Source: Pelagihabitans sp965238025
Lineage (GTDB): Bacteria; Bacteroidota; Bacteroidia; Flavobacteriales; Flavobacteriaceae
Length of the DNA stretch: 64,000 nt
Reading direction: 5' to 3'
Assembly (NCBI GenBank): GCA_965238025.1
Contig: OZ250162.1
Location: 3,348,001 to 3,412,000, forward strand
Numbering within the stretch: the first letter of the stretch is position 1; each line of letters begins with the position of its first letter. The notes below the pieces were generated by a model. It searched no databases. It was not told the DNA's origin and saw only the letters and a program-made list of their open reading frames with translations. This document shows, in pieces, positions 7,922 to 17,036 of the stretch. Position numbers and translations under genes: made by a program.

Positions 7922-8785
7922 ATGAGGCAACTAAAGATTATCAAGCAGGTAACGAACCGGGAATCAAAATCACTCGACAAGTATTTGCAAGATATCAGCA
8001 AAATTGACTTAATCACCGCAAGCGAAGAAGTAGAATTGGCACAAAAAATACGGGATGGGGACCAAGCGGCCCTAGAAAAATTGACTACCGCCAACCTTCG
8101 TTTTGTAGTATCAGTAGCAAAACAGTACCAAAACCAAGGACTAACACTCCCAGATTTAATAAATGAAGGTAACGTAGGTCTCGTAAAAGCGGCAAAGCGT
8201 TTTGATGAGACACGTGGGTTTAAATTTATATCCTATGCCGTATGGTGGATCCGTCAGTCTATTTTACAAGCATTGGCCGAACAATCACGTGTTGTACGTT
8301 TGCCCTTAAATAAAATCGGATCTATCAATAAGATCAAGAAGACTTTTTCTTATTTAGAACAGGCACACGAACGTCCGCCCTCTGCAGAGGAAATCGCGAA
8401 GGAATTGGAGATGACGGTGAACGAGGTTAGGCAATCGCTTAAAAACTCAGGGCGTCACGTATCTATGGATGCACCCTTAAGGGAAGGGGAAGATTCTAAC
8501 CTATATGACGTACTACGCTCGGGAGAATCGCCAAGACCGGATAATATTTTGATGCAGCAGTCCCTTAATACGGAAATCAATAGGGCATTGGAGACCTTGT
8601 CGCCGCGAGAAGCAGATGTGGTAAAACTATACTACGGGATAGGTGATCAACAGTCGATGACCTTGGCCGAAATCGGGCTTACTTTTGACCTGACCAGGGA
8701 AAGGGTACGTCAGATTAGGGAAAAGGCTATTCGTAAACTACGCCATAATTCAAGAAGTAAAATGTTGAAGACCTATTTGGGTTAA
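7922..8785 (+). CDS. rpoD: RNA polymerase primary sigma factor RpoD/SigA
   Basis: The 287-residue housekeeping sigma-70 factor in the compact Bacteroidota form, without the long N-terminal region 1.1 or non-conserved region of proteobacterial RpoD. Region 1.2 begins SLDKYLQDISKIDLITASEE; region 2 has TTANLRFVVSVAKQYQNQGL and the -10 recognition helix FKFISYAVWWIRQSI; region 3 follows in RPPSAEEIAKELEM; region 4 carries the helix-turn-helix MTLAEIGLTFDLTRERVRQI. It directs RNA polymerase to TAnnTTTG promoters. It is monocistronic, ending at a very strong hairpin. The ATG with MRQLKIIKQV is the start usual for this family. Confidence 0.95.
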   Translation: MRQLKIIKQVTNRESKSLDKYLQDISKIDLITASEEVELAQKIRDGDQAALEKLTTANLRFVVSVAKQYQNQGLTLPDLINEGNVGLVKAAKRFDETRGFKFISYAVWWIRQSILQALAEQSRVVRLPLNKIGSINKIKKTFSYLEQAHERPPSAEEIAKELEMTVNEVRQSLKNSGRHVSMDAPLREGEDSNLYDVLRSGESPRPDNILMQQSLNTEINRALETLSPREADVVKLYYGIGDQQSMTLAEIGLTFDLTRERVRQIREKAIRKLRHNSRSKMLKTYLG

Positions 8786-8802
8786 GCCATTTGAAAACAA
8801 TA

Positions 8803-8836
8803 AAAAAAGGGTCACGCTATAGCGTGACCCTTTTTT
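8803..8836. terminator. strong bidirectional terminator
   Basis: A perfect 34-base palindrome: A-tract, GGGTCACGCTA, its complement and a T-tract. Because A-runs precede and T-runs follow the stem, it works in both directions, ending rpoD from the left and the microprotein transcript from the right. Confidence 0.9.
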
Positions 8837-8862
8837 GTTGATACTAATACGTTTTTTGCAAC

Positions 8863-8964
8863 TTAAGAATAATTCAATCTACTGATTTCAGAATCGCTAA
8901 GGATTTCATTCAAACTTTCGATGAAGTTCATGTACGCTGCATTGTCTGGGTTTTGATTTGCCAT
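8863..8964 (-). CDS. 33-residue microprotein, paralogue A
   Basis: A short open frame encoding 33 residues, ending just before the shared terminator. Its core (from residue 11) reads YMNFIESLNEILSDSEIS, which lines up with YLDFLQDLNEILSLNELA of the next small frame. The matching Y, F, LNEILS, E, L and Y positions and the same length, strand and distance to the stop argue that both are real. The peptide is acidic and amphipathic-helical with no signal peptide or membrane segment. Function is unknown: a regulatory microprotein or peptide precursor are possibilities. No Shine-Dalgarno is seen, which is normal for Bacteroidota. Confidence 0.6.
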   Translation of the reverse strand: MANQNPDNAAYMNFIESLNEILSDSEISRLNYS

Positions 8965-9002
8965 AAGAGTAGGTTTTAAGAAATGGTGTGCAGGGGATTG
9001 AA

Positions 9003-9101
9003 CTACATATAGTCCAACTCTGCTAATTCGTTTAAACTTAAAATTTCGTTGAGATCTTGAAGGAAATCTAAATATTCCTCGCCGTAAGTGTCATATAACA
9101 T
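9003..9101 (-). CDS. 32-residue microprotein, paralogue B
   Basis: A second short frame upstream of paralogue A on the same strand, 38 bases apart, encoding 32 residues. The core YLDFLQDLNEILSLNELA repeats the paralogue A pattern, with the LNEILS hexapeptide identical. It is strongly acidic (many Asp and Glu) and predicted helical, with leucines spaced as in an amphipathic helix. It lies about 200 bases after the YaiO gene that ends the large operon, so it could be read from that transcript or from its own promoter in the AT-rich gap. No homologue known to me; the duplication is the main evidence that it is coding. Confidence 0.6.
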   Translation of the reverse strand: MLYDTYGEEYLDFLQDLNEILSLNELAELDYM

Positions 9102-9297
9102 ATTAGGAACTGTGTTAGGTTAATGATTAAGATTTGGGCTTTTGTATTTGTGTTTGCTTATTATGATATAAACTTATCCAAAACAAAACGGGACAACAAT
9201 AAAATGTGGTGAAGCATTAGGATTTTGTTGTGAACCCGATGAACTGCATAGCGACCCTCGTTGAACGGTACATTTCTTCGATGAAAAAATAAAAAAA

Positions 9298-10530
9298 CTA
9301 AAATTTCACCCCATAGGTAAAACCTGCCGAGACGGCCCAAAAGAAATTTCCACTATCAAAAATAAATTCCTGTCTTGTCAGACCCAGATTGGTTTTATAC
9401 ACGTTCGGATTTGTTTTTCCAGTAAATTGGTATTCGAGCAAGAGCTGTTGCGATTCGATAAAAAGAAGGGTTTCGGCAAAAAGGGTGTCCGCGCTTCGTA
9501 ATTGTTTTAATTCCGGGGCAAAGCCCATACCTATGGTAGCTCCCAAATAATTATCGCCGTCTTTTAGATATTTTCTGGCTAATAATGTTCCCGACAGACC
9601 GGTCTTCTGATTTGTTGGGGTAACGTAGGGGCGCAATGAGAAATAGTAATTACCTTGGTAAAGGCCTACCGAACCTGTATAGATGTTTACATTGGTATCG
9701 GCAAAATCCAGATAGCGGATTCCGGCCGAAAGTTCCATTGATTTTGGTAGGTTGGAGTATAATTCTGCCCCTACCCTATGGTCTGGGAAAATTGTAGAGC
9801 TTGAATACCCATAGTTTAGGTAGGCATAAAAGGGCTTCGAAAATTTTGGATAGAAGTCAATTTCAAATTGCGTTCCATGTGTGTTGAAACGATTGGCGTA
9901 GTTTACCCTAGGAATCAGAGACCCTGCCTTGGTTTCCCTTTTATACTGAATACTAGTGCTAATGGTAGGATCATAAACCACATCAAAAAGTTCAAAAGCA
10001 TTTGCTATCCGTAACTGATTCTTAAGGCTTTTTGTTTCAATGGAATCTTTTATCCCATCTTCTTTCAGCTTCCCTTTTTGCCCTGCATTATTATTGCTAT
10101 TAACAGTCGCCTGTTCTAATAATAGCGTAATATCAGAATCATTGGGGAGATAGCCTAGTGCTTTGTTCGCCAAGCCAAGAGCCAAGTAATATTCCTCCGC
10201 ATAAAGCTCGTTTTTGATTGCCGCCACCCATGCCTCTTTATTTTCACGTTCAATGGAGGTGATTTTATTAAAATGCCCCCTCGCCTTTTCGTATTCCCCA
10301 TCCCAACTATAAGTACTTGCCAGTAGATTACGGACATCTGTGTAATCTGGATATTTGGTAAGTACATTTTTAAGGGTATCCCTAGCCTGTGTTCGTTTTC
10401 CATTAAAGGCTAGGTCCCTGGCCCTAAAGAATGATGCATCTGGGTTTTCAATACCCGCTATTTCCTGCGCAGAAACCATTTTTCCGAACAAAACAAGTAT
10501 GAGTATCCCAAATATCTTTATCGGTTGCAT
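9298..10530 (-). CDS. TPR plus YaiO-family outer membrane beta-barrel
   Basis: A 410-residue exported protein. A signal peptide (about 22 residues, ending VSAQ) is followed by TPR-like helices (about 25-135, e.g. ARDLAFNGKRTQARDTLKNV and YPDYTDVRNLLASTYSW) and then an aromatic-alternating beta-barrel of the YaiO type (about 165-410) ending in TYGVKF with a terminal Phe, the usual barrel sorting signal. The architecture mirrors BcsC (TPR plus barrel), the outer-membrane channel for cellulose, on a smaller scale. In E. coli yaiO adjoins the glycosyltransferase gene yaiP, and here too it is in an operon with a family 2 glycosyltransferase. Probable role: outer-membrane step of a polysaccharide exporter. 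It starts 3 bases after the preceding stop. Confidence 0.75.
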   Translation of the reverse strand: MQPIKIFGILILVLFGKMVSAQEIAGIENPDASFFRARDLAFNGKRTQARDTLKNVLTKYPDYTDVRNLLASTYSWDGEYEKARGHFNKITSIERENKEAWVAAIKNELYAEEYYLALGLANKALGYLPNDSDITLLLEQATVNSNNNAGQKGKLKEDGIKDSIETKSLKNQLRIANAFELFDVVYDPTISTSIQYKRETKAGSLIPRVNYANRFNTHGTQFEIDFYPKFSKPFYAYLNYGYSSSTIFPDHRVGAELYSNLPKSMELSAGIRYLDFADTNVNIYTGSVGLYQGNYYFSLRPYVTPTNQKTGLSGTLLARKYLKDGDNYLGATIGMGFAPELKQLRSADTLFAETLLFIESQQLLLEYQFTGKTNPNVYKTNLGLTRQEFIFDSGNFFWAVSAGFTYGVKF

Positions 10531-10533
10531 TAT

Positions 10534-12885
10534 TTACTGGTCAAGTGTAACTAGGCCTTCTTTGTTATCTGCCTTTTTCAATTGGGCCTTTGCCCTATCT
10601 ATTTTAAGGTTAAGTTCCGTAGACTGTACCTTATTTTTTTCGGCCACCTTTTCAAGTGCAATAGCTTTTTGCGGCTGATCGGTCCAAAAATAAACATCAA
10701 AAAGGGCGGCATACCCATCTTCATAAACAGGATACTTTTGAACAGCTTTTTCCAAGATGCCTTCTGCCCTAGCAAAATCTGTTTTCCAGGCATAAATCCT
10801 ACCCATAAGTATTTCAGTGTCTACATGGCCAGGGATTTCGCTCAAAATATAAGTGCATAACAGCAAGGATCTGTCCCATTCATTATCAAAAGCCAGTTCT
10901 TTGGCCGTACTGTACGCATTGTCAAAATCTTTACCATTGAATTCGCTCTCTATCCAAATTAAATCTGTCTTCGAAAATTCTGGGGTCGCCAGAGCAACAA
11001 GGGAATTCTTTTTTGGTATGATCTTATCCCGTTCTAGCACATAGGCATTGATCGCCTTGAATTCTTTAAAAGACCGCCTTAAATTATCGGTCAGGGCATC
11101 ATTGGCATCTAATAATTGTAATTTATCACCAAGCGTATAGGATTTTCTTTTCGTAATGAATTGATTACCAACTATATAATCCTTAATACTTTCTGTATCC
11201 CTAAAAAGTGGAATGGCCTTTCCGGTATCGAAAACCGCATTAGAGCGCAGCCCATCGCCTAACCAAGCAACGGTTTTTGGAACTTCCATTTCAAAAGCAT
11301 TGTCCAGCAGATGTACCAAACTTGGGGCAATATCGACATGGGATGCCAAAGTACTTATCAGTTTTGGCTCTTTTAGCATGGGGCTAAAAATCATCAGCGG
11401 TACTTTATACCTTCCTAACTCATCATACTGCGGTAAATCCGTTAGGTTATGACTTCCTGTTATGATAAAGATGGTATTTGAATATTCGGGCTTTTCTGTA
11501 TAGGAGGTCATGAAATCACCTATGGCATCATCCATATACGTTAAACTTGCAAAAATTTCGCTGTTTTTACGCACAAGCCTTTTTTGTCGGTTTGAAAGTC
11601 CTGAATTTGTCAACTGGTCCTGAACCCTTTTTTCAAGTATTTCAAATTCTGGAACTAGATAAGGCTTTTTTGTGCTTAGTGTATAAAACACTTCAAAACT
11701 TGGCGAGTCGATTTTTGCATTGCTGGCCGCCCATTTGGAAAAAAGCGCCTTGTCTGGATATCCTAATGTTATACCGGCAGCATCTTTTTCTTGAAGTTCA
11801 TATCCAACTCCGAAACCTTTTTTATCGAGTACCACATCTACCGATTCTTCTTCCAAAAACTTGTCAAAATGGTGCAATGCCGAGTTACCGCCATAATAGA
11901 ATCCGGTACGATAGCCATTTTTCTTAAGGAGACCAAAGAGCGTCTGCCGATGAATAAAGCGGTCTGCATTAGTAAAGCCCGCTTCCCCGAAAGGCAAAGA
12001 ACCCATAATACTAGTAAGGGCTGGGAAACCAACCCCCGAATTGCTTAGAAAATTTTCCCAATAAAGTGATTGCTCTGATAGCGAATTCAAATAAGGTGTA
12101 AAACCTGCATATGTAGCATTCTTGCCAATAAAATCAGCACCAAAACCTTCTATAATCAATACTACAATATTTGGTTTCTTTTGTTGAAGGCTGAAATGTT
12201 CACCCAATACATCATTCATTTGATAGGGTTTTACCAAGGGGTATTCCTTAGAACCCTCATACGTATTTAAATCCGTCACATGTTCCACAACACTAACCAC
12301 AAAATGCTGTGTTTTGTTCTCATTGATGGGTTTTTTATCTGAGTTTAGGATGCCCAAAAACAAACTAAACAGGATAATCGTAAACGGATACATCCTACTT
12401 ACGACCCGATATACCCGTGCCATGCGTTTATGCAAATATGAAAAGACGAAATAGAGTACCGTGCCAATAGAAACTACCGATAATGTGGGTAAAAGGTCTT
12501 CTGAGCCTATGGCCAATTTAAGGGTGCTTCCCTCCAGAATTTCATATTCACGAACATAGTATTCTATCAATAAGCCTTCCAAGACAAGCAGCGCGACCAA
12601 AATTATTTTAACAGTCTTTAATCCCAAGCCGGCCTTTTTCCCTTCCAGGATATTAAAGACAAAGGCAAGAATCAGTCCTACTAGAGCAGCAAAACCGAGG
12701 TGGTGCAGGATCAATAAAAACAAGCTCCTATTCAGAAAACCGTCTAACACCCCGTCAATATATAGGCGTACATTTTGATAGCAGCTTAAAAGAACCAAAC
12801 AGGCCAAAAAAGATAACACCAAGGGAACAAAGTCCTTTAATGTGCCTCTTTCAATTTCTGTCGGTCTGTTATTTTGTTCTTGCAT
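10534..12885 (-). CDS. LtaS-like AlkP-superfamily membrane protein with C-terminal TPRs
   Basis: A 783-residue inner-membrane protein: five N-terminal membrane segments (about residues 20-180), a periplasmic LTA-synthase/sulfatase-like domain (about 235-560), and TPR-like helices (about 640-765). The first metal ligand is present in VVLIIEGFG (Glu246). However, the segment FLSNSGVGFPALTSIMGSLP has no Thr where LtaS proteins have the nucleophile, and the late DH metal pair reads SH in IITGSHNLTD. The enzyme may therefore be inactive or altered. In the cellulose system BcsG, of the same superfamily, modifies the polymer; a similar or scaffolding role is inferred. The ATG one base after the glycosyltransferase stop is preferred over an upstream TTG. 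Confidence 0.75.
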   Translation of the reverse strand: MQEQNNRPTEIERGTLKDFVPLVLSFLACLVLLSCYQNVRLYIDGVLDGFLNRSLFLLILHHLGFAALVGLILAFVFNILEGKKAGLGLKTVKIILVALLVLEGLLIEYYVREYEILEGSTLKLAIGSEDLLPTLSVVSIGTVLYFVFSYLHKRMARVYRVVSRMYPFTIILFSLFLGILNSDKKPINENKTQHFVVSVVEHVTDLNTYEGSKEYPLVKPYQMNDVLGEHFSLQQKKPNIVVLIIEGFGADFIGKNATYAGFTPYLNSLSEQSLYWENFLSNSGVGFPALTSIMGSLPFGEAGFTNADRFIHRQTLFGLLKKNGYRTGFYYGGNSALHHFDKFLEEESVDVVLDKKGFGVGYELQEKDAAGITLGYPDKALFSKWAASNAKIDSPSFEVFYTLSTKKPYLVPEFEILEKRVQDQLTNSGLSNRQKRLVRKNSEIFASLTYMDDAIGDFMTSYTEKPEYSNTIFIITGSHNLTDLPQYDELGRYKVPLMIFSPMLKEPKLISTLASHVDIAPSLVHLLDNAFEMEVPKTVAWLGDGLRSNAVFDTGKAIPLFRDTESIKDYIVGNQFITKRKSYTLGDKLQLLDANDALTDNLRRSFKEFKAINAYVLERDKIIPKKNSLVALATPEFSKTDLIWIESEFNGKDFDNAYSTAKELAFDNEWDRSLLLCTYILSEIPGHVDTEILMGRIYAWKTDFARAEGILEKAVQKYPVYEDGYAALFDVYFWTDQPQKAIALEKVAEKNKVQSTELNLKIDRAKAQLKKADNKEGLVTLDQ

Positions 12886-12886
12886 C

Positions 12887-14317
12887 TTAAGTAGCTTTCG
12901 CAAAACCTTTTCGTACTTGGGAGCCCCAACCGGATTTGACCTTAAATAACTTTTTATAATTACCCCTTACTGCGGCCCATACTACCAGGGGGTGGAATGT
13001 AACCGGCTCTATAATGGCACAAAGCATGAGTATCAGGATATCCTTGGTTTTCCTGTACTCGTTATAGGAAAACACATCATTTAGAATCGCATAAAATGAA
13101 AACATGATGGAGAACATATAGATAAAGGCCGTAATTGCTATAAAAAATGGCAAATTCAAAATACCCAAATAATAAAATAGTACTATCGTGAAATAGCCAA
13201 AAAACTCCAGTAAGGGAGCCATCCATTCATAAAAAAACCAATAAGGATAACTGAGCAATCCCAGTCGACCATATTTTGCATTAAAAAACATATCCCGATG
13301 TTTGTAAAGGGTCTCTAGATTACCCCTTGCCCAACGATCCCGTTGGTTCAGTAATATTTTGGTGTCTTCAGGGACTTCGGTCCAACACAGGGAATCAGGA
13401 ATATATTCGACCGTATATGGAATTTTTTCATCATGCATATAACGTCGCATCTTAAACACGATTTCCATATCCTCGCCTACCGTGGTGGTATCATAACCCC
13501 CCACGGCAAGCGCTATCTCTCGATCAAAAAACCCGAAAGCCCCAGAAATAATCAAAAGACTGTCTATTCGTCCCCAAGCCATTCTACCTAAAAGAAATGA
13601 TCTTGTATACTCTAACAATTGAAAACGGGCGAGCCAATTTTTTGGAAGACGTATCTCTTCTAACCGCCCACCCTGGATTACACAGGAATTTGCCACCCTG
13701 ATTACACCGCCCACTGCAATCACCTTTTTCTCCGAACGCTGGTAAAAGGCCTTGACAACATGTAATAATGCGTCGGGGAGCAACAAACAGTCTACATCAA
13801 TACAACCTACATATTTATTGCGGGACAATGCCATACCGGTATTCAGAGCATCTGACTTTCCGCCATTTTCTTTATCGATTACCGTAAGTTTTGAAAACGC
13901 TTTGTGCTTGGATTTATATATTCCACGAATAGGTTTGGACTTCCAATTGGGATCTATTTTCTGATCGATTAGCTCCAAATCATAAGCATCGATCATTTTT
14001 TGCAAAGTATCATCCTTGCTACCATCATTAACGACCATAACCTCAAAATTCACATAATGAAGTGATAGCAATGATCGAATATTCTCTACGATGGTCATGC
14101 CCTCATTATACGCGGGAGCAATTATGGTAATACTAGGCGCAATGGGCGATGCCATAACTTTTGAAAGATCACCAAAGCTGTTTTTGTTCTTGTAATGAAT
14201 AGAATTTCGGGTGGACAAATAAGCCATACAACAAAACATGGTAAAGAGCACCGTAGTAAACGTAAAGAAGACTACGTTGATGTACTCTAATATGATATTG
14301 AATGTCCCGTTATCCAC
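12887..14317 (-). CDS. processive family 2 glycosyltransferase (PgaC/BcsA-like)
   Basis: A 476-residue membrane glycosyltransferase. One N-terminal membrane segment (about 12-34) leads to a GT-A domain with IIAPAYNEG, VVNDGSKDD, the DVD motif (174-176), the GED motif (281-283) and QRDRW (325-329), the last being the mark of processive synthases such as cellulose, PNAG or hyaluronan synthase. Four or so membrane segments follow (about 355-455). No PilZ domain is present, so c-di-GMP control through BcsA-style binding is not expected. Product is unknown. It is the third-last gene of the six-gene operon, with a GTG start 15 bases after the HEAT gene and its stop one base before the next ATG, implying translational coupling. 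Confidence 0.85.
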   Translation of the reverse strand: MDNGTFNIILEYINVVFFTFTTVLFTMFCCMAYLSTRNSIHYKNKNSFGDLSKVMASPIAPSITIIAPAYNEGMTIVENIRSLLSLHYVNFEVMVVNDGSKDDTLQKMIDAYDLELIDQKIDPNWKSKPIRGIYKSKHKAFSKLTVIDKENGGKSDALNTGMALSRNKYVGCIDVDCLLLPDALLHVVKAFYQRSEKKVIAVGGVIRVANSCVIQGGRLEEIRLPKNWLARFQLLEYTRSFLLGRMAWGRIDSLLIISGAFGFFDREIALAVGGYDTTTVGEDMEIVFKMRRYMHDEKIPYTVEYIPDSLCWTEVPEDTKILLNQRDRWARGNLETLYKHRDMFFNAKYGRLGLLSYPYWFFYEWMAPLLEFFGYFTIVLFYYLGILNLPFFIAITAFIYMFSIMFSFYAILNDVFSYNEYRKTKDILILMLCAIIEPVTFHPLVVWAAVRGNYKKLFKVKSGWGSQVRKGFAKAT

Positions 14318-14332
14318 TAAATGTCAACATTT

Positions 14333-17035
14333 TTAGTTGGTTAGTCTGTTTAATAAATCTGAAATAAAAGAGGTGAACCCTCCGACCTTTTTAGTGCTCT
14401 CTTTTTTAGTTTTCAATTTTTCTTCCTTCTCTAGTGAAACTTCAAAATCAATATCAAAGATGCTAGATTCCTTGGGCGGCATTAGTTCCATCATATTCAG
14501 GAAACGTTCGTACTCATCAGCATCTCTTTTTTCTTCACCAGATTCAACCCGTTCCGACCTTTCTTTTAATAATTCAAGTGATCTTTTCGCCTTTTTACTG
14601 ATTTCCTGGTTTGGATCAGAAATAAGTTGTTCCAGAAAATGGATTTCCTTTTCATCACCTATCAGTACAATTTCATCCAGTAAAACTAATTTTGATTCCT
14701 TATCACAGTTTCTGAACAGTTCTTCAAATACGCTATAGGGCGAGCTTCCTTCAGGCGCGGAACCATAGGCATCATTTCCTATAAAGCGTTTCATTAAAGC
14801 ATCTATTCTTTCTTTATTCGTTATTCGATTTTCTTCTTCCATTAATTCTTGTAATAGGGGGATTTCTCTTTCATCGCCGAACAACGCTAGATCGTTAAGC
14901 AATTGATCCATTTGGGTAACTTCATTGTCGTGATATGCTGATTTGGGAATGCGCTTAAAATAGGAGTGAATTTTGGCCATCATCTTAGACTCCTTGGCCT
15001 CCCATTCGGGACCTTCCATTTTAAGGGAATCATCTTGCTTATAATTGCTGTTTTCTTGGGCAATTTCGTTAAGAAGCCATAATGGCAGCTCTTGGGTCTC
15101 TTCTACCTCAATTGTCTCTCTTCCAGTCACGATTTCGCCGATTACCGGAATTTCGGCAAGAGAGGTATAGGAAGTATCTATTTCCTCAACTTCAACCTCT
15201 ATATTAAAAAGCTCAGAAGATTCTACCTTTGGAATGCGTAGAGGAGGTTGGCCATTATCAAATATCACCTCAAAATCAAAAGTCTTACTCAAATGATCTT
15301 TGAAATCATTTGAAATTTCAATTTCGTAGGAAAGAACCTCTTCAAAAACCACTTGAATATCATTCAATTCTAGTTTGGCTTCTTCTGAAATTCCTTTTAC
15401 TATCTCATAGTGTACTGATAGTTCATTTACATCCGTAATATCCGTTGCGGCTTTAGCAATCGAGGATGGTCCAACTTCCTCAAAATTTACGGTTATGGAG
15501 TTGATATCCTCAGAAGGGGTTCCTTCTTTTACTTGATTGGTAACAACTATGGGCAGAAAATCCAGATCCGATGCTATCACCTCAATGTTATTAATGTTCG
15601 TATTTTTCCCAGTAAATTCTTTTGGACTATACCTGTCCAAAACTTCCTCAAAAACTACATCTATGTTGTTTAACGGCTTATGCATGGTTTCCAATTTATC
15701 GGTATGCTGCTGATATGGCTCCGTTTCAACAACCAACGGAATAAAATCCATAGAAAATGCTTCCTCCAAGGGTTCCTCCTTGATATCATTTTTTAATTCT
15801 TCGGATTCAAGTTCATCTAGGACATGATTTGGGTGAAGCCCACTGTTTTCAGACAATTGTTCCTCTTTTGATTTTGCCACCAGTTTCTCCTCATCTTGAT
15901 CGATGAATAACTCACCATGTTTATTTAAAACTATATCCTCCGGAACCTGGATATTCTGAATATTGGTTATTCCCTTTGTAGGTAATATACTTCCTGGCTT
16001 TATCACATTTATAGCACTTAAAGCTTTGTTGGTAACGGCATAGTCGTGTTCCTTATTTTCAATGCTATTCAAGAAAACAAAATCGTTGACCGATCCGAGG
16101 ATACCTATGGTATCGAGAATGGCAATTTTTATGTCCGTAGAACTTCCCCAGAAGATTTTTTTTAAGGTCGGTAGTGCTTCAAGAATATTAAATGCCCGAA
16201 TACAGTCTATTGCTCCGGCCTTTATTTGATTATTCTCATGTTTTACTAATTCTATTATTGAGGCCTTGGCATCGTTCTGTGCATAATATTTGATCAGCCG
16301 TAATGCAAAGAGCACGACAAATTTGTTGGTTGAGGTCAACCATACCTTAAAACTGGGTGGCCTAAAGTCCGTTTTGTTGCTCAACACTTCCATTAATTTC
16401 AATTGTTGCCATTCTGAGATTTTATGGCGTGTAGTATCCAAAAAGTGGTTAACACCTTCCGGATGCAAGGCCACAACTCCTATTTCGGCTTGCTTTCGGA
16501 TTGTACCGCGCCTATCGTTGACAAACTTGCTGATTTGCTGATACGATTGGTTTACCTCCATTTGGGTAAGTTCCTTTATTCCTGTTGCGACACGTTCCCA
16601 GCGCCAACTTTTTAATTTTTTATAGGATTCTTTATGAAGGTCTAAATCTTGAAACAGTTCAAAAAGTCGATCTTGGGCACTACCAGATACGTCTTTTCTC
16701 AAATCCAACACTATTTTTGAGACAACCTTACGGGTAAAATCGTCACGGAGCATATCCCGGATTTTGACCTTCAAGTTGACATAATGACTTTTTTCCTCCT
16801 TTGTTCCACTTTCATCATGGAAAATAAAAGCACTAATCATTGGGGATAATTCAGTTCTTAAGGTAGAAGCCCTACGTGACTTTCTTGTGATCTTATTTCT
16901 AAAAAAGAAAATTGATGTGAAGTACAAAATGGCAATGGCCCCAAACAAAATAGTGAGGTCCCAAATAATGTCCGTATGAATCTTGGGGGCATTAATTAGC
17001 GAAATCGCCTGATATGTAATACTGTATATTTTCAA
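14333..17035 (-). CDS. HEAT-repeat membrane protein with repeated acidic beta motif
   Basis: A 900-residue protein with one N-terminal membrane segment (about residues 25-46, DLTILFGAIAILYFTSIFFF), HEAT-like helical repeats (about 90-350, e.g. AIDCIRAFNILEALPTLKKI), a long acidic middle (about 370-660) and a second helical repeat block (about 690-850). In the middle a short pattern of the form [IV]xVxFEEV recurs, for example NNIDVVFEEVL, NSITVNFEEVG and NDIQVVFEEVL, with alternates DFIPLVVETEP and DFLPIVVTNQ. I know no family with this layout. The position between the receiver and the glycosyltransferase suggests it links signal to synthase as a cytoplasmic scaffold. It appears to start with TTG, one base after the receiver stop. 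Confidence 0.6.
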   Translation of the reverse strand: MKIYSITYQAISLINAPKIHTDIIWDLTILFGAIAILYFTSIFFFRNKITRKSRRASTLRTELSPMISAFIFHDESGTKEEKSHYVNLKVKIRDMLRDDFTRKVVSKIVLDLRKDVSGSAQDRLFELFQDLDLHKESYKKLKSWRWERVATGIKELTQMEVNQSYQQISKFVNDRRGTIRKQAEIGVVALHPEGVNHFLDTTRHKISEWQQLKLMEVLSNKTDFRPPSFKVWLTSTNKFVVLFALRLIKYYAQNDAKASIIELVKHENNQIKAGAIDCIRAFNILEALPTLKKIFWGSSTDIKIAILDTIGILGSVNDFVFLNSIENKEHDYAVTNKALSAINVIKPGSILPTKGITNIQNIQVPEDIVLNKHGELFIDQDEEKLVAKSKEEQLSENSGLHPNHVLDELESEELKNDIKEEPLEEAFSMDFIPLVVETEPYQQHTDKLETMHKPLNNIDVVFEEVLDRYSPKEFTGKNTNINNIEVIASDLDFLPIVVTNQVKEGTPSEDINSITVNFEEVGPSSIAKAATDITDVNELSVHYEIVKGISEEAKLELNDIQVVFEEVLSYEIEISNDFKDHLSKTFDFEVIFDNGQPPLRIPKVESSELFNIEVEVEEIDTSYTSLAEIPVIGEIVTGRETIEVEETQELPLWLLNEIAQENSNYKQDDSLKMEGPEWEAKESKMMAKIHSYFKRIPKSAYHDNEVTQMDQLLNDLALFGDEREIPLLQELMEEENRITNKERIDALMKRFIGNDAYGSAPEGSSPYSVFEELFRNCDKESKLVLLDEIVLIGDEKEIHFLEQLISDPNQEISKKAKRSLELLKERSERVESGEEKRDADEYERFLNMMELMPPKESSIFDIDFEVSLEKEEKLKTKKESTKKVGGFTSFISDLLNRLTN

Positions 17036-17036
17036 A

